64,000 nucleotides of DNA from Leptospiraceae bacterium. GTDB taxonomy: Bacteria > Spirochaetota > Leptospiria > Leptospirales > Leptospiraceae. The translations under genes and the position numbers were made by a program. Below the pieces are notes generated by a model, which saw only the letters and a list, made by a program, of their open reading frames with translations, ran no database searches and was not told where the DNA came from. Positions 34,637 to 44,041 of this stretch are shown piece by piece (position 1 is the stretch's first letter; each line of letters opens with the position of its first letter). The DNA lies in contig JACKPC010000007.1 in assembly GCA_024233835.1 (NCBI GenBank), positions 320,373-384,372 of the forward strand. The letters run 5' to 3'.

Positions 34637-36043
34637 ATGCAAACATTTTATCCTTATATTCTTTTTGGTTTGAGTTTACCCGTATTTTTCTATCTTGTTT
34701 TTCAGTATAGACAAACAAAAGATAAAACAAGTATCTTCTTCTCTTTATTTATTCTGAGCAATCCTCCCTCCTGGATGCTTTTTTTACCAACTTATTTACA
34801 ACTATATTTAAGTTTTAGTGCAATTTTATATTTTATATTTTCCACCAAATATCTCTTATTAGAATATGAATTAGAAGAGAAAACATCTTACTCAAAACTC
34901 TTATTTTTTAGTCCTATAGTGTTTCTCTTTTTTCCATTTTTTCCCGGAATACAGGACAGGCTTAATTCGGGATTCATTCTTTTTTATTTTATTATATTCT
35001 CCCTTATGGGTCTTCGATCACTTTTACAGCTATTTAAACCAGCCATATTTATGCTCTTTGCAAGTTGTTTTCACTTTACGGCTCTATTAGTCTTACCGGG
35101 TGTGTATCAATCCAAAATCGAGACTCCTCTCATTTCAAATGGTTTTGAAATCTTAGGTGTTTTATTTTTATTTTTAGGAATGGTATATCGAGAATACAGC
35201 TTACTTTCCGAGAAACAAAAAGCCAGAGAAGTAGTGATTCAAACCCAGGAAGAAGTCATTCTTTCCCAAAAAGACAGTGTAATACAATCCTCAGAAAAAG
35301 TTCAGGATTTAAAGGAATCTTTAAATGATGCAAAAATTCTTTTTCACAGAACTGCGGAAGAAATAAAAACCCCCGGAGAAAAAATCCTGGGATTAATCCA
35401 AATCACTCTCAGTTCTAAAAAACGAAAAACAATACAGGAATACAAAAATAAACTCAGTGAAATACAAAAACGAATCGAACAAATTGTTCATCTATCCAAA
35501 ATACTGGAAGATTTTAGCTCCTTTGAGCAAAAGAAAATTCAACTTCAGACAGGTCCTGTAAACCTAAAGGCTACAGCTACAGTTGCTTTAGATCTCCTTT
35601 CACCAATTCTTAGCAGAAAAAACTTATATGTAAGAAATAATATTCCGGAAGAACTACCTCCCGTCTTAGGGGATGAAAATCGCTTGATACAGGTCTTTCA
35701 TAATCTCTTAGAAAATGCGATTCGTTTTACAAATGAAGGGGAAATTACTATTGAGGCAAAGAGTATTAGCCTAAAAGTAGAAGAAGAAAATCGCAGGGAT
35801 CTTCTTTCCGAAGAAAAGTTTATTGAAGTGAAAGTTTCGGATACAGGAGTGGGGATTCCGGAAGAGTTTCTTGAAAGAATATTTATGCCTTACGAAAAAG
35901 AAGAAGCCATATCTTCCGAAAGTAAGGGCCTGGGTTTAAGCATAACCCGTCAAATTGTAGAATTACACGGTGGAAAAATTCATGCAAACTCAAAAGTAGG
36001 AGAAGGAGCCTGTTTTATTTTTACTCTTATTCCCTACTCCTGA
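34637..36043 (+). CDS. 7TM sensor histidine kinase-like protein lacking the phospho-acceptor His
   Basis: 468 residues. Seven hydrophobic helices fill residues 5-185, followed by a coiled coil (about 190-235). The dimerisation/H-box region reads FHRTAEEIKTPGEKILGL: where canonical kinases have S-H-E-I/L-R/K-T-P, this has A-E-E-I-K-T-P, so the expected phospho-His is Glu241. The ATPase domain is intact, with N box NRLIQVFHNLLENAIRF, G1 DTGVGIP (402-408) and G2 GLGLS (431-435). It may be a pseudokinase acting through a partner or by conformation, or may use His237. No response regulator gene lies beside it. No ribosome binding site is visible. Confidence 0.85.
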   Translation: MQTFYPYILFGLSLPVFFYLVFQYRQTKDKTSIFFSLFILSNPPSWMLFLPTYLQLYLSFSAILYFIFSTKYLLLEYELEEKTSYSKLLFFSPIVFLFFPFFPGIQDRLNSGFILFYFIIFSLMGLRSLLQLFKPAIFMLFASCFHFTALLVLPGVYQSKIETPLISNGFEILGVLFLFLGMVYREYSLLSEKQKAREVVIQTQEEVILSQKDSVIQSSEKVQDLKESLNDAKILFHRTAEEIKTPGEKILGLIQITLSSKKRKTIQEYKNKLSEIQKRIEQIVHLSKILEDFSSFEQKKIQLQTGPVNLKATATVALDLLSPILSRKNLYVRNNIPEELPPVLGDENRLIQVFHNLLENAIRFTNEGEITIEAKSISLKVEEENRRDLLSEEKFIEVKVSDTGVGIPEEFLERIFMPYEKEEAISSESKGLGLSITRQIVELHGGKIHANSKVGEGACFIFTLIPYS

Positions 36044-36044
36044 T

Positions 36045-36986
36045 TTATAAGACCGATAGTTCATCTAAAAACCTCGAAACACCTTCTTTCCAATGAGGAA
36101 TATTAGGCCAGATAGTCCTTGCTTTACTTAAATCCATCACGGAAAAAAAAGGCCTTAGTGCAGGAGTCGGATACTCAGAGGATTTTATAGGACGAAGATT
36201 TATTTTAATGGCATGAGAATTTCTTTCATAATATTTTTCTAATACTTCATAAGCAAAATCATACCAGCTTGCCACACCGGAATTAGAAAAATGATAGATA
36301 CCACCGGGTAGGAGTTCAAAAGTTTTCTCAGAACCCTTTAGTTTTATATCAATGTATCTTGCTATAAATTCAGCTAAATCTTCTGCATAGGTCGGTCTTC
36401 CGATTTGCTCTTCAATGACTCCTAAGCTCTCTTTTTCTCCGGCTAAACGCAGAATAGTCTTGGGGAAATTTTTACCGTGTGAGGAATAAACCCAACTGGT
36501 TCGAATAAGAAGAGCTGTTGTGAAATCTTCGATATTGCTTAGCCTGTCCGTTTGCTTTAAGACTTCGAAAAGCTTTTCTTCCCCCTGCTTTTTGGAAAGA
36601 GCATACACTCCTTCTGTCTCAGAAAAATCTTTTTCAGTCCAAGGAAGTACATCCTCCCTAGTCTTTCTGGTAAAAATAAAATCTGTAGAAATGTGTATAA
36701 AGTATATTCTAAATTCCTGACAGAGTTCTGCTAAGGCCTTGACGGCTTCTGCATTTATCCTGTAAGCTAACTCTATGTCTTCCTCAGCTTTATCTACAGC
36801 AGTATAGGCCGCACAATTAATCAGGATATCAGGCTTTTCTTGCAATAAAACTTTTTTAGATATTTCATATGAACTAATATCCCAATCTTGAATGTCATAG
36901 CCCTTAGAGTATATGCTTTTTTTATTAAATACTTTTTGCAGTTCATACCCAAGTTGCCCCAGAGAACCCGTATACAGAACTTTCAT
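36045..36986 (-). CDS. rfbD: dTDP-4-dehydrorhamnose reductase
   Basis: 313 residues, last step of dTDP-L-rhamnose synthesis. Rossmann motif TGSLGQLG begins at residue 6. STDFIF and the catalytic YALSKKQGE (YxxxK) follow, and NCAAYTAVDKAEED is the family hallmark. The start overlaps rfbA by 4 bases (ATGA). It ends the surface polysaccharide cluster; its stop lies 1 base from the stop of the convergent kinase gene with no obvious terminator between. Confidence 0.94.
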   Translation of the reverse strand: MKVLYTGSLGQLGYELQKVFNKKSIYSKGYDIQDWDISSYEISKKVLLQEKPDILINCAAYTAVDKAEEDIELAYRINAEAVKALAELCQEFRIYFIHISTDFIFTRKTREDVLPWTEKDFSETEGVYALSKKQGEEKLFEVLKQTDRLSNIEDFTTALLIRTSWVYSSHGKNFPKTILRLAGEKESLGVIEEQIGRPTYAEDLAEFIARYIDIKLKGSEKTFELLPGGIYHFSNSGVASWYDFAYEVLEKYYERNSHAIKINLRPIKSSEYPTPALRPFFSVMDLSKARTIWPNIPHWKEGVSRFLDELSVL

Positions 36987-37864
36987 CGCAATTCTTCCTT
37001 TAAAATTTGTAAAAGATACTCACCATAGGTATTTTTCTTTAAGGGTTCTGCGAGTTTTTCTAATTGTTCGGCAGTAATAAAGTTTTTGCGAAAAGCAATT
37101 TCTTCCGGACAGGCAATTTTTAAACCCTGCCTTTTTTCTACTGTTTCCACAAAATTAGAAGCCTCTAATAAGGATTCATGTGTTCCCGTATCCAGCCAGG
37201 CATAACCCCTTCCCATCAGCTGTACATCCAGGTTTCCTGCTTCCAAGTATAACTTGTTTAAATCAGTTATCTCCAATTCTCCACGATTAGAAGGCTTTAA
37301 GCTTTTAGCATATCCCACCACATTCTTATCATAAAAATACAAACCGGTTACAGCATAATTTGATTTGGGAACTTTAGGCTTTTCTTCTATAGATAAAACT
37401 TTTCCGGTTTTGTCAAAGTCTACAACTCCGTATCTTTCCGGATCATGAACATGATAAGCAAAAACAGTAGCCGTATCCTTGTTAGCATTTGTATCTTTCA
37501 ATAAAGATTCCATCCCATCACCAAAGAATATATTATCACCCAGTATCAAGGAAGATTCAGCTCCATTAATAAACCTTTCACCGATTAAAAAGGCCTGAGC
37601 CAGACCATCAGGTGAGGGTTGCACTGCATATTGTATATCTATACCCCAAATTTTTCCATTCCCCAATAACTGTTGAAAAAGCGGTGTAGCCTCAGGTGTA
37701 GAAATAATAAGAATTTCTCGAATTCCAGCCAGCATTAGAATACTTAAGGGATAGTATATCATCGGTTTATCATAGATTGGCAAAAGCTGTTTAGATACCA
37801 CATAAGTAACAGGATAAAGCCTGGTACCGGAACCACCGGCAAGAATAATTCCTTTACGATTCAT
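36983..37864 (-). CDS. rfbA: Glucose-1-phosphate thymidylyltransferase
   Basis: 293 residues, makes dTDP-glucose from glucose-1-phosphate and dTTP. The signature GIILAGGSGTRLYPVTYVVSKQLLPIYDKPMIYYP-type N-terminus is present in full and runs from residue 5. LGDNIFFGDG and EEKPKVPKSNYAVTGLYFYD follow. Length is standard. It is translationally coupled both to a 40-codon small ORF upstream and to rfbD downstream through ATGA overlaps. Confidence 0.95.
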   Translation of the reverse strand: MNRKGIILAGGSGTRLYPVTYVVSKQLLPIYDKPMIYYPLSILMLAGIREILIISTPEATPLFQQLLGNGKIWGIDIQYAVQPSPDGLAQAFLIGERFINGAESSLILGDNIFFGDGMESLLKDTNANKDTATVFAYHVHDPERYGVVDFDKTGKVLSIEEKPKVPKSNYAVTGLYFYDKNVVGYAKSLKPSNRGELEITDLNKLYLEAGNLDVQLMGRGYAWLDTGTHESLLEASNFVETVEKRQGLKIACPEEIAFRKNFITAEQLEKLAEPLKKNTYGEYLLQILKEELR

Positions 37865-37983
37865 ATTTCAACTCCGATACTCATAATCTGATATTCCATA
37901 GGTTTCTCACTCCATTTTTCCGGAGTTAAAGATTTATGATAGAATGTCTTCATCTTGTTCAATCCACTGAAAAGTAATTTCAT
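37861..37983 (-). CDS. 40-residue small ORF coupled to rfbA
   Basis: ATG at 37983 is preceded by AAAAAAGG and the stop TGA at 37863-37861 overlaps the rfbA ATG (ATGA), so the ORF fits perfectly into the operon. The product begins MKLLFSGLNKMKTFYHKSL and ends WSEKPMEYQIMSIGVEI. The W...Q-I-x-x-I-G-x-E ending recalls small, uncharacterised proteins of O-antigen loci with a QxxNIGSExxRA motif, here apparently shortened. It may act only by coupling translation to rfbA. The rfbB-rfbA gap holds nothing else. Confidence 0.5.
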   Translation of the reverse strand: MKLLFSGLNKMKTFYHKSLTPEKWSEKPMEYQIMSIGVEI

Positions 37984-38001
37984 ATACCTTTTTTAACACG
38001 A

Positions 38002-39051
38002 TCACCTACTCCCATATTGTTTTTCATAATACTGCTGATAGGAGCCATCCAACACTTCCTTCCACCAGCTTTGATTTTCCAAATACCAATTAATTGTCTC
38101 ACGAATAGCTTTTTCGAAAGAGTATTGTGGCTTCCAGCCAAGTTCTGTTTCGATTTTTGCAGGATCAATGGCATAGCGAAAATCATGACCGGGTCTATCC
38201 TTCACATACTCAATCAAGTTTCGATGCAGTTTTCCTTCTGGATTTTTTTCATCCATGATATCACAAATCAGATTTACAATATCAATATTTCTCATTTCAT
38301 TACGGGTTCCAATTACATAAGTTTCCCCTAAATTCCCTTTATCTAATACAGTAGAGATAGCTGAGCAATGGTCTTTGACATATAACCAATCTCGAATATT
38401 CTCACCTTTTCCATATACGGGCAATTTTTTCCCCTGCAAACAATTCAAGATCATCAAGGGAATTAATTTTTCCGGAAATTGATAGGGCCCGTAATTATTA
38501 GAACAGTTTGTAGTTACAACAGGCAATTTATAAGTATGATAGTAGGCTCTAACAAAGTGATCCGAAGAAGCTTTGCTGGCCGAGTAAGGAGAATTTGGTG
38601 CATAGGATGTTTTTTCTGTAAAAAAGCCATCCTTCTCAAGGCTCCCAAAAACTTCGTCTGTAGATACATGTAAAAATCGATTTAACTTCCCTGCTTCGTA
38701 CCTCTGCCTTGCATGTTCTAATAAATTAAAAGTACCCACCACATTTGTAAAGACAAAATCTTCCGGCCCACTTATAGATCTATCCACATGACTCTCAGCT
38801 GCAAAATGCACCACCTCACTATAATCGCATTCTACCAGATCACGGAATAACTCTCCCTTTTCTGCGATATCGGAATGAATAAATCTAAATCGTTCATCCT
38901 GTTCAAGAACCTGTAGACTCTTCAGATTTCCCGCATACGTCAACTTGTCCAGAACCGTGACCTGTATATCTTTATATCTTTCTAATATATCATAAACAAA
39001 ATTTACTCCAATAAATCCGGCACCACCTGTAACTAAAATATGTCTTTTCAT
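38002..39051 (-). CDS. rfbB: dTDP-glucose 4,6-dehydratase
   Basis: 349 residues, short-chain dehydrogenase that converts dTDP-glucose to dTDP-4-keto-6-deoxyglucose. Visible are TGGAGFIGVNFV (NAD site), HFAAESHVDRSI, STDEVFGSL with the catalytic Asp-Glu pair, and YSASKASSDHFVRAY (YxxxK), then NNYGPYQFPEKLIP. AGAGGA lies 9 bases before the ATG. Confidence 0.96.
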   Translation of the reverse strand: MKRHILVTGGAGFIGVNFVYDILERYKDIQVTVLDKLTYAGNLKSLQVLEQDERFRFIHSDIAEKGELFRDLVECDYSEVVHFAAESHVDRSISGPEDFVFTNVVGTFNLLEHARQRYEAGKLNRFLHVSTDEVFGSLEKDGFFTEKTSYAPNSPYSASKASSDHFVRAYYHTYKLPVVTTNCSNNYGPYQFPEKLIPLMILNCLQGKKLPVYGKGENIRDWLYVKDHCSAISTVLDKGNLGETYVIGTRNEMRNIDIVNLICDIMDEKNPEGKLHRNLIEYVKDRPGHDFRYAIDPAKIETELGWKPQYSFEKAIRETINWYLENQSWWKEVLDGSYQQYYEKQYGSR

Positions 39052-39070
39052 AACATAATTTCCTCTATAT

Positions 39071-39634
39071 TTAATATCTAAATGGAGTAGTAAAACTCTT
39101 TAATGAAGGTAATATCATATCTTTTTTTGATAAGGCAATATCTCCTGTTTTCAGAATATCCTGCCAGGGTATAGAAATATCAGGATCATTGTATATAATT
39201 CCATGCTCATGCTCCGGCGAATACTCCCGTGTAACCTTATATAAAAAGTCGGTATCATCCTCCAGAACTAAAAAGCCATGAGCAAAACCCGGCGGAACCC
39301 AAAAAATATGTTTATTCTCCCCTGATAGCTCAACACCTATCCATTGTCCGTAGTATGAAGATCCTTTGCGAATATCTACAGCCACATCAAAAACCTTCCC
39401 CCTCACAACTCTTACCAATTTTCCCTGTTCATAAGGAGGAATTTGAAAATGTAAGCCACGTAAGACTCCCCTTTTCGAGCGGGAGTGATTATCCTGTGGA
39501 AAAAAAGAAGGTATACCTTCTTTCTCAAATAAAGAAGCTTTGAATGATTCTAGAAAAAATCCACGCTCGTCACCAAAAACTTTTGGTTCTATTAGGATAG
39601 GACCGGGTATATTGTATTTTTTAATCGTTGTCAT
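39071..39634 (-). CDS. rfbC: dTDP-4-dehydrorhamnose 3,5-epimerase
   Basis: 187 residues, cupin-fold epimerase of the rhamnose pathway. Diagnostic blocks are DERGFFLESF, QDNHSRSKRGVLRGLHFQ with the catalytic His, VFDVAVDIRKGS and FWVPPGFAHGFLVLED. The start overlaps the upstream GT2 gene by 4 bases. With rfbB, rfbA and rfbD this makes the complete dTDP-L-rhamnose set. Confidence 0.95.
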   Translation of the reverse strand: MTTIKKYNIPGPILIEPKVFGDERGFFLESFKASLFEKEGIPSFFPQDNHSRSKRGVLRGLHFQIPPYEQGKLVRVVRGKVFDVAVDIRKGSSYYGQWIGVELSGENKHIFWVPPGFAHGFLVLEDDTDFLYKVTREYSPEHEHGIIYNDPDISIPWQDILKTGDIALSKKDMILPSLKSFTTPFRY

Positions 39635-40620
39635 TTACCTTGGCTCTTCAAGTAATCTCGTCTTTCATCTAATTTCTTTTTGGAAGCAAAAAATAGAACT
39701 ATATAATACAATATATTTCGATAATATGTGGAACGAACAAATCCATACTTTAGTGCAAGATAAATTCTTTTAAATCGACTATAATCCAACAAATTTATAT
39801 ACACTAAGAATATCTCTTTTTGCTGTTTATTTAGATTTATCTGAAATCGATTATATACCTCTTCAGCTTGCATAAATGTTCCATAAAAATATTTTATAAA
39901 CTTATCTGGTTTTGTTATCCTATTCCATGTCTGTAATATGGAAGACTTTTGAGTGCCTATTTGGTTTGTAGAGTGTAATCTATAAAAGATTGTAGTTTTA
40001 TTCTCAGAAATTATACATCCAAAAAGGGAAGCAATTATGCTTGCCCACCAATCATGCATTAATACAGTATTTGGTATTGGAAATATTTTACTATGAAGTG
40101 CTCTGTTTCCAATTATAGTACAACCGGTAACTGTTCCCTGAACGATTAGTTGTGGAACACTTTTTCTATGTGGAAAAAACTTCCCATAACTCCACATAGA
40201 ATCTGCTATGATTGTGTTATTTTCATCAACTAAGGTTAAGTCAGAATGTATCAATATAGGGTAATCACTTCCTTTTTCCTTTTCAATTTTAATCATCTCT
40301 AACAACTGATATTCCACTTTTTTTTCATTCCAGATATCATCATGGTCACAAAAGAAAAAGTAATCGGAGTCTGTATCTAATTCCAATAGTCTGGAGAAAC
40401 TTCTTATAGTTCCGAGGTTTGGACCCACTTCTAAAACCTTAAACCTGAGTTCATTAAATGATTTAATTATTTCGAGAGTAGAATCTGTGGAACCATCATC
40501 TCTTATCAATAAATTCCAATCAGCATAAGTCTGGTTTATAATAGAACTTAATTGCTCTTTCAAATACCTTTCACTGTTATAAGTTGAAAGTAAGATTGAA
40601 ACTTTTATTTCAGGATTCAT
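39631..40620 (-). CDS. GT2 glycosyltransferase
   Basis: 329 residues. GT-A fold: SILLSTYNSERYLKEQLSS, RDDGSTD, and the DxD-type FFFCDHDDIW. The middle part includes a GTVTGCTIIGNRAL block and MHDWW, as in rhamnosyltransferases of the RfbF/WbbL group. The acceptor is unknown; rhamnosyl transfer is plausible from its position next to the rhamnose genes but is inference. It overlaps both neighbouring genes by 4 bases. Confidence 0.88.
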   Translation of the reverse strand: MNPEIKVSILLSTYNSERYLKEQLSSIINQTYADWNLLIRDDGSTDSTLEIIKSFNELRFKVLEVGPNLGTIRSFSRLLELDTDSDYFFFCDHDDIWNEKKVEYQLLEMIKIEKEKGSDYPILIHSDLTLVDENNTIIADSMWSYGKFFPHRKSVPQLIVQGTVTGCTIIGNRALHSKIFPIPNTVLMHDWWASIIASLFGCIISENKTTIFYRLHSTNQIGTQKSSILQTWNRITKPDKFIKYFYGTFMQAEEVYNRFQINLNKQQKEIFLVYINLLDYSRFKRIYLALKYGFVRSTYYRNILYYIVLFFASKKKLDERRDYLKSQGK

Positions 40621-41393
40621 CGTTTTCTAAAAAAATACTTTTTCCAGGCATAATAAGAAAAATGCAGTGTATAAAATAAAGAGCGAAATATACCCAGTTT
40701 TTCTCGGTTCTTTAGCATTCTGTAATGCGGCCAGAATAACTTTTTTTTAGAATAGGTAATCGAGCCCCTTCTCTGCCTAAAGCTAGCAAGAATTTCAGGA
40801 TTCCCATAACCATAAGGAATCTTTTTTAATATATCCAACCAAAGGGCATAATCATCCCTTATACTTTTTAAAGAAACATCAAAATATAATTTTCCAAAGT
40901 AATCTGCATTATAAATAGCTGTTAAAAGACCAACCCTATTAAAAAGAAGATTTGTTTTATAGTCAACTTGTTCCGGTTTCACAATATGTGGTTTTAATAC
41001 CTCAACTCCCTCTTCATCAATAATTCGATAACTACAGAAAGAAAAAACAGAACCCTTTTCTTTCATATATACAAGTTGCTTTTCAAGAAAATGTTCATCC
41101 CAGATGTCATCAGAATCAAGAAAAGCAATGTAGTTTCCAGAAGCTTTTTCAATTCCCTTATTTCGAGTGTCCGCTGAACCGGAATTTTGAGCTTTAAAAA
41201 TAGGCATTATTCTTTTATCTTTTTTCTGATACCTGTCAATTACATCCCGGCTATTATCAGTTGAAAGATCATCTATTACAATAAGTTCGTAATTCTTGTA
41301 TGTCTGTTTCAGCACACTATCAATGCTTTGAGCTATAAATCTTTCAGAATTATAAACCGGCATTATAATAGATACAAATTTAGAATTCACCAT
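40617..41393 (-). CDS. GT2 glycosyltransferase
   Basis: 258 residues. GT-A motifs SIIMPVYNSERFIAQSIDSV, IDDLSTDNSRDVI and AFLDSDDIWDEHFLEKQ are all present. The C-terminal part with DDYALWLDILKK is typical of small lipopolysaccharide transferases. The donor and acceptor are unknown. It is coupled to its downstream neighbour by a 4-base overlap. Confidence 0.9.
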   Translation of the reverse strand: MVNSKFVSIIMPVYNSERFIAQSIDSVLKQTYKNYELIVIDDLSTDNSRDVIDRYQKKDKRIMPIFKAQNSGSADTRNKGIEKASGNYIAFLDSDDIWDEHFLEKQLVYMKEKGSVFSFCSYRIIDEEGVEVLKPHIVKPEQVDYKTNLLFNRVGLLTAIYNADYFGKLYFDVSLKSIRDDYALWLDILKKIPYGYGNPEILASFRQRRGSITYSKKKLFWPHYRMLKNREKLGIFRSLFYTLHFSYYAWKKYFFRKR

Positions 41394-41397
41394 AGCC

Positions 41398-42231
41398 TCA
41401 ACTTTGAAACAAAATTATATCAACTTCTTTGACTTTAATTTTTGATGTATGCTTTTTATACTCAATAAAAGGGAACATAAATCGTTCAGCTAAAAATCCA
41501 ATAACTCTTCTCTGATAACCTATCTTTTCATTGATATTTATTTTTTTCTCCACTTCAAAAAGTATGTTAAATAGAAATTCACAATATTCCTGAAACAGTA
41601 CCCTTCTCATTACAAACATATTTGCTGGATATAAATATCTTTGTAATACTGAATCGTAAATATATTCTCCTAACTCTGGATACAATTCTCCGGCTGTTTC
41701 ATAAAATATCTTTAGATCCACTTCATCGTGACATTGAGCATATTGAGTAATAACTTTTTTTCCTAAATATTCTTTCTTTGGCAAGATAGCATCATACTCT
41801 TGTAATAATAATGGGATTATCTTTTCGCTTTTTCTTAATTCTTCAGTTATAATTGCAAAATCAGATGTTTTAAATTGAAATAACTCAGGCATATTTAATA
41901 TTTTATTAATAATTAATCGAGAATGTATTAATCTTCCAAAGTTATAAAAATATCTCTTGAGGTTAAATAAAAAACTAGAATTAAAAAATAAAAATCTTCT
42001 ATAATGCATAAAACCTATAAAATCAGTATCTAAATTTTTCCAAGACCAATATATGGCAGTTAATTCACAATAACTTTCGTTTCTTTCTGATATATTAACT
42101 CCACTATCATCCCGAATAAATGGTAGTTTTATATTAGATATCTTTGCTCCTACATGTATAGGTATATAAACATTACTCTGATACACTGAAGATTCCTTGT
42201 GATAAGCAACTATAATTTTTATATTATTCAT
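41398..42231 (-). CDS. DUF4422-family glycosyltransferase-like protein
   Basis: 277 residues. It shows the DUF4422 pattern: an N-terminal IIVAYHKES, PIHVGAK, DDSGVNISERNESYCELTAIYW with SWKN, and GFMHYRRFLF, then NMFVMRRVLFQEYCEFLF near the C-terminus. Members of this family occur in capsule and O-antigen loci and are thought to be GT-A-like transferases. The substrate is unknown. It is closely packed with both neighbours (4-6 bases). Confidence 0.85.
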   Translation of the reverse strand: MNNIKIIVAYHKESSVYQSNVYIPIHVGAKISNIKLPFIRDDSGVNISERNESYCELTAIYWSWKNLDTDFIGFMHYRRFLFFNSSFLFNLKRYFYNFGRLIHSRLIINKILNMPELFQFKTSDFAIITEELRKSEKIIPLLLQEYDAILPKKEYLGKKVITQYAQCHDEVDLKIFYETAGELYPELGEYIYDSVLQRYLYPANMFVMRRVLFQEYCEFLFNILFEVEKKININEKIGYQRRVIGFLAERFMFPFIEYKKHTSKIKVKEVDIILFQS

Positions 42232-42237
42232 AGTTAT

Positions 42238-44025
42238 TCAAGTATAAAATGATGGTAAATATTCTTCTCCATAATGCAAAGAAAGGTTTTTATTATAATA
42301 CGGATCCCCTTCAATTATACTTTTCCACCTTTTACTCATATAATTTCTTTCTTTCTCAAATCTTTTAAGCTTTTCTTTTGTATCTTCTATACCTCTTGTT
42401 TTTGATTCATAGTGAAATAATTCAACAAAAGGTAATACTACATTGTAATAACCTTTATTCAAAAGTTTGAAACATAAGTCTACATCATTATAAGCAATTT
42501 CCAGTTCTTCGTCAAAACCATCAACTTCTTCAAATTTCTTTCTTTCCACCATCATACAAGCAGCAGTAACTGCAGAGTAGTTATATGGAACCATTAAAGA
42601 ACCATAATATCCCGAATGCTCTCTATTTACTCCACGAAAAACATGGCCGGCAATATTTTCACTACCAAGTCCTGCTATCACTCCTGCATGTTGAACAGTG
42701 TAATCCTCAAAATAAAGCTTCGCTCCAACTGCACCTATATGTGATTTCTGTGCATAACCTAAAAGATCTTCTATCCAACTTTTTGATATAATTTCCGTAT
42801 CATTATTTAAAAAAATTATAAATTCACCACTACACATAGATACTGCTTTATTATTAAGTTTTGAAAAATTAAACTTACTATAATCATCAATTATAGTTAT
42901 AGGATTTTTTAACTTTACAATTTCTTTGAAATAATTTAAAGTTTCTTCTTCAATACTATTATTATTCACAACGACTATTTCATAATTTGTATAAGTACTC
43001 TTGTTAAGAATAGAATTTATCGCACTTCTTAATAAAGAAACTTTATCTCTAGTACAAATAACGATGGAAACTTTCTTACTAAAATCTGCTTTATATTTAA
43101 CAACATAAACTCCTTTGAATACTCCATTTTCAACAGTACACTGCTCTTTCAAATCACGTTTTATTGCTTTTTTAGCATTCTCAAATGCATATGGCTTATT
43201 TTCCGGATTTTCAGCTATAGAACCCTCAGCAACCCTCCAATGGTACAATATTTTAGGTATATGATATATATTTGAATAACCAACTTTTCCAATATATCTT
43301 CTTGTCATTTCATAATCTTGACAACCACAATAGTCTTCCAGAAAACCACCTATTTCTTCAACTATACTTCTCTTATATAACGTAAGATGTCCTATATACA
43401 TTATTGAATTAAATGTATCTGGAGAAAAATCTGGTTTAAAAAAAGGACCAAATCGCTTTCCATTTTTATCTATTTTATCTTCATCGGAGTAAATCAATTC
43501 CGCATTCGGATTTTTATTCAATAAAGAAACAAACTCAAGAAGTGCGTGTGAAGGTACAATATCATCATGATCCACCATTGTAATATATTCACCAGATGCA
43601 AGACTCAAAGCAGTATTTGTAGCAGCAGAAATATGTCCATTTTTTTCTCTAAATATTATTTTAACTTTCTCCTCCCTTTCTGAATATGCCTGTAATACCT
43701 TTTTAACCTCAACATCTGTAGAAGCATCATCGGCTATACATAACTCCCAATTACTATATTTCTGCTTTAAAATTGATTCAATACACTCTTCCAGATATGT
43801 CAAATCACTATTATACGTAGCTAATATTATAGATATTTTTGGCTTCTTTTTAAAATCAGATAAAATATTTATTTCATTCCTTCCTTCAATCTCTTTTATC
43901 CAAATTTCATATTTTCGCTTATGGAATATTTTTAATTTGATCTGTAAGAATACAGCTCGAAATCCTTGCGTTCTTAAGATTCTTATAGCAGTATTGATTT
44001 TCCTGAAATATCTTCTCATTCTCAT
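42238..44025 (-). CDS. Tandem-domain GT2 glycosyltransferase
   Basis: About 595 residues with two GT-A domains. The first (about 60-290) has SIILATYNSDLTYLEECIES, ADDASTDVEVKK and TMVDHDDIVPSHAL. The second (about 320-590) has SIVICTRDKVSLLRSAINSI, VVVNNNSIEEET and IFLNNDTEIISKSW followed by DVDLCFKL. Such double transferases add or polymerise alternate sugars in rhamnan-type O-chains. ATG 44025 is taken; GTG 44031 and ATG 44019 are also possible. Confidence 0.88.
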   Translation of the reverse strand: MRMRRYFRKINTAIRILRTQGFRAVFLQIKLKIFHKRKYEIWIKEIEGRNEINILSDFKKKPKISIILATYNSDLTYLEECIESILKQKYSNWELCIADDASTDVEVKKVLQAYSEREEKVKIIFREKNGHISAATNTALSLASGEYITMVDHDDIVPSHALLEFVSLLNKNPNAELIYSDEDKIDKNGKRFGPFFKPDFSPDTFNSIMYIGHLTLYKRSIVEEIGGFLEDYCGCQDYEMTRRYIGKVGYSNIYHIPKILYHWRVAEGSIAENPENKPYAFENAKKAIKRDLKEQCTVENGVFKGVYVVKYKADFSKKVSIVICTRDKVSLLRSAINSILNKSTYTNYEIVVVNNNSIEEETLNYFKEIVKLKNPITIIDDYSKFNFSKLNNKAVSMCSGEFIIFLNNDTEIISKSWIEDLLGYAQKSHIGAVGAKLYFEDYTVQHAGVIAGLGSENIAGHVFRGVNREHSGYYGSLMVPYNYSAVTAACMMVERKKFEEVDGFDEELEIAYNDVDLCFKLLNKGYYNVVLPFVELFHYESKTRGIEDTKEKLKRFEKERNYMSKRWKSIIEGDPYYNKNLSLHYGEEYLPSFYT

Positions 44026-44041
44026 AAACACTTTAATAACG

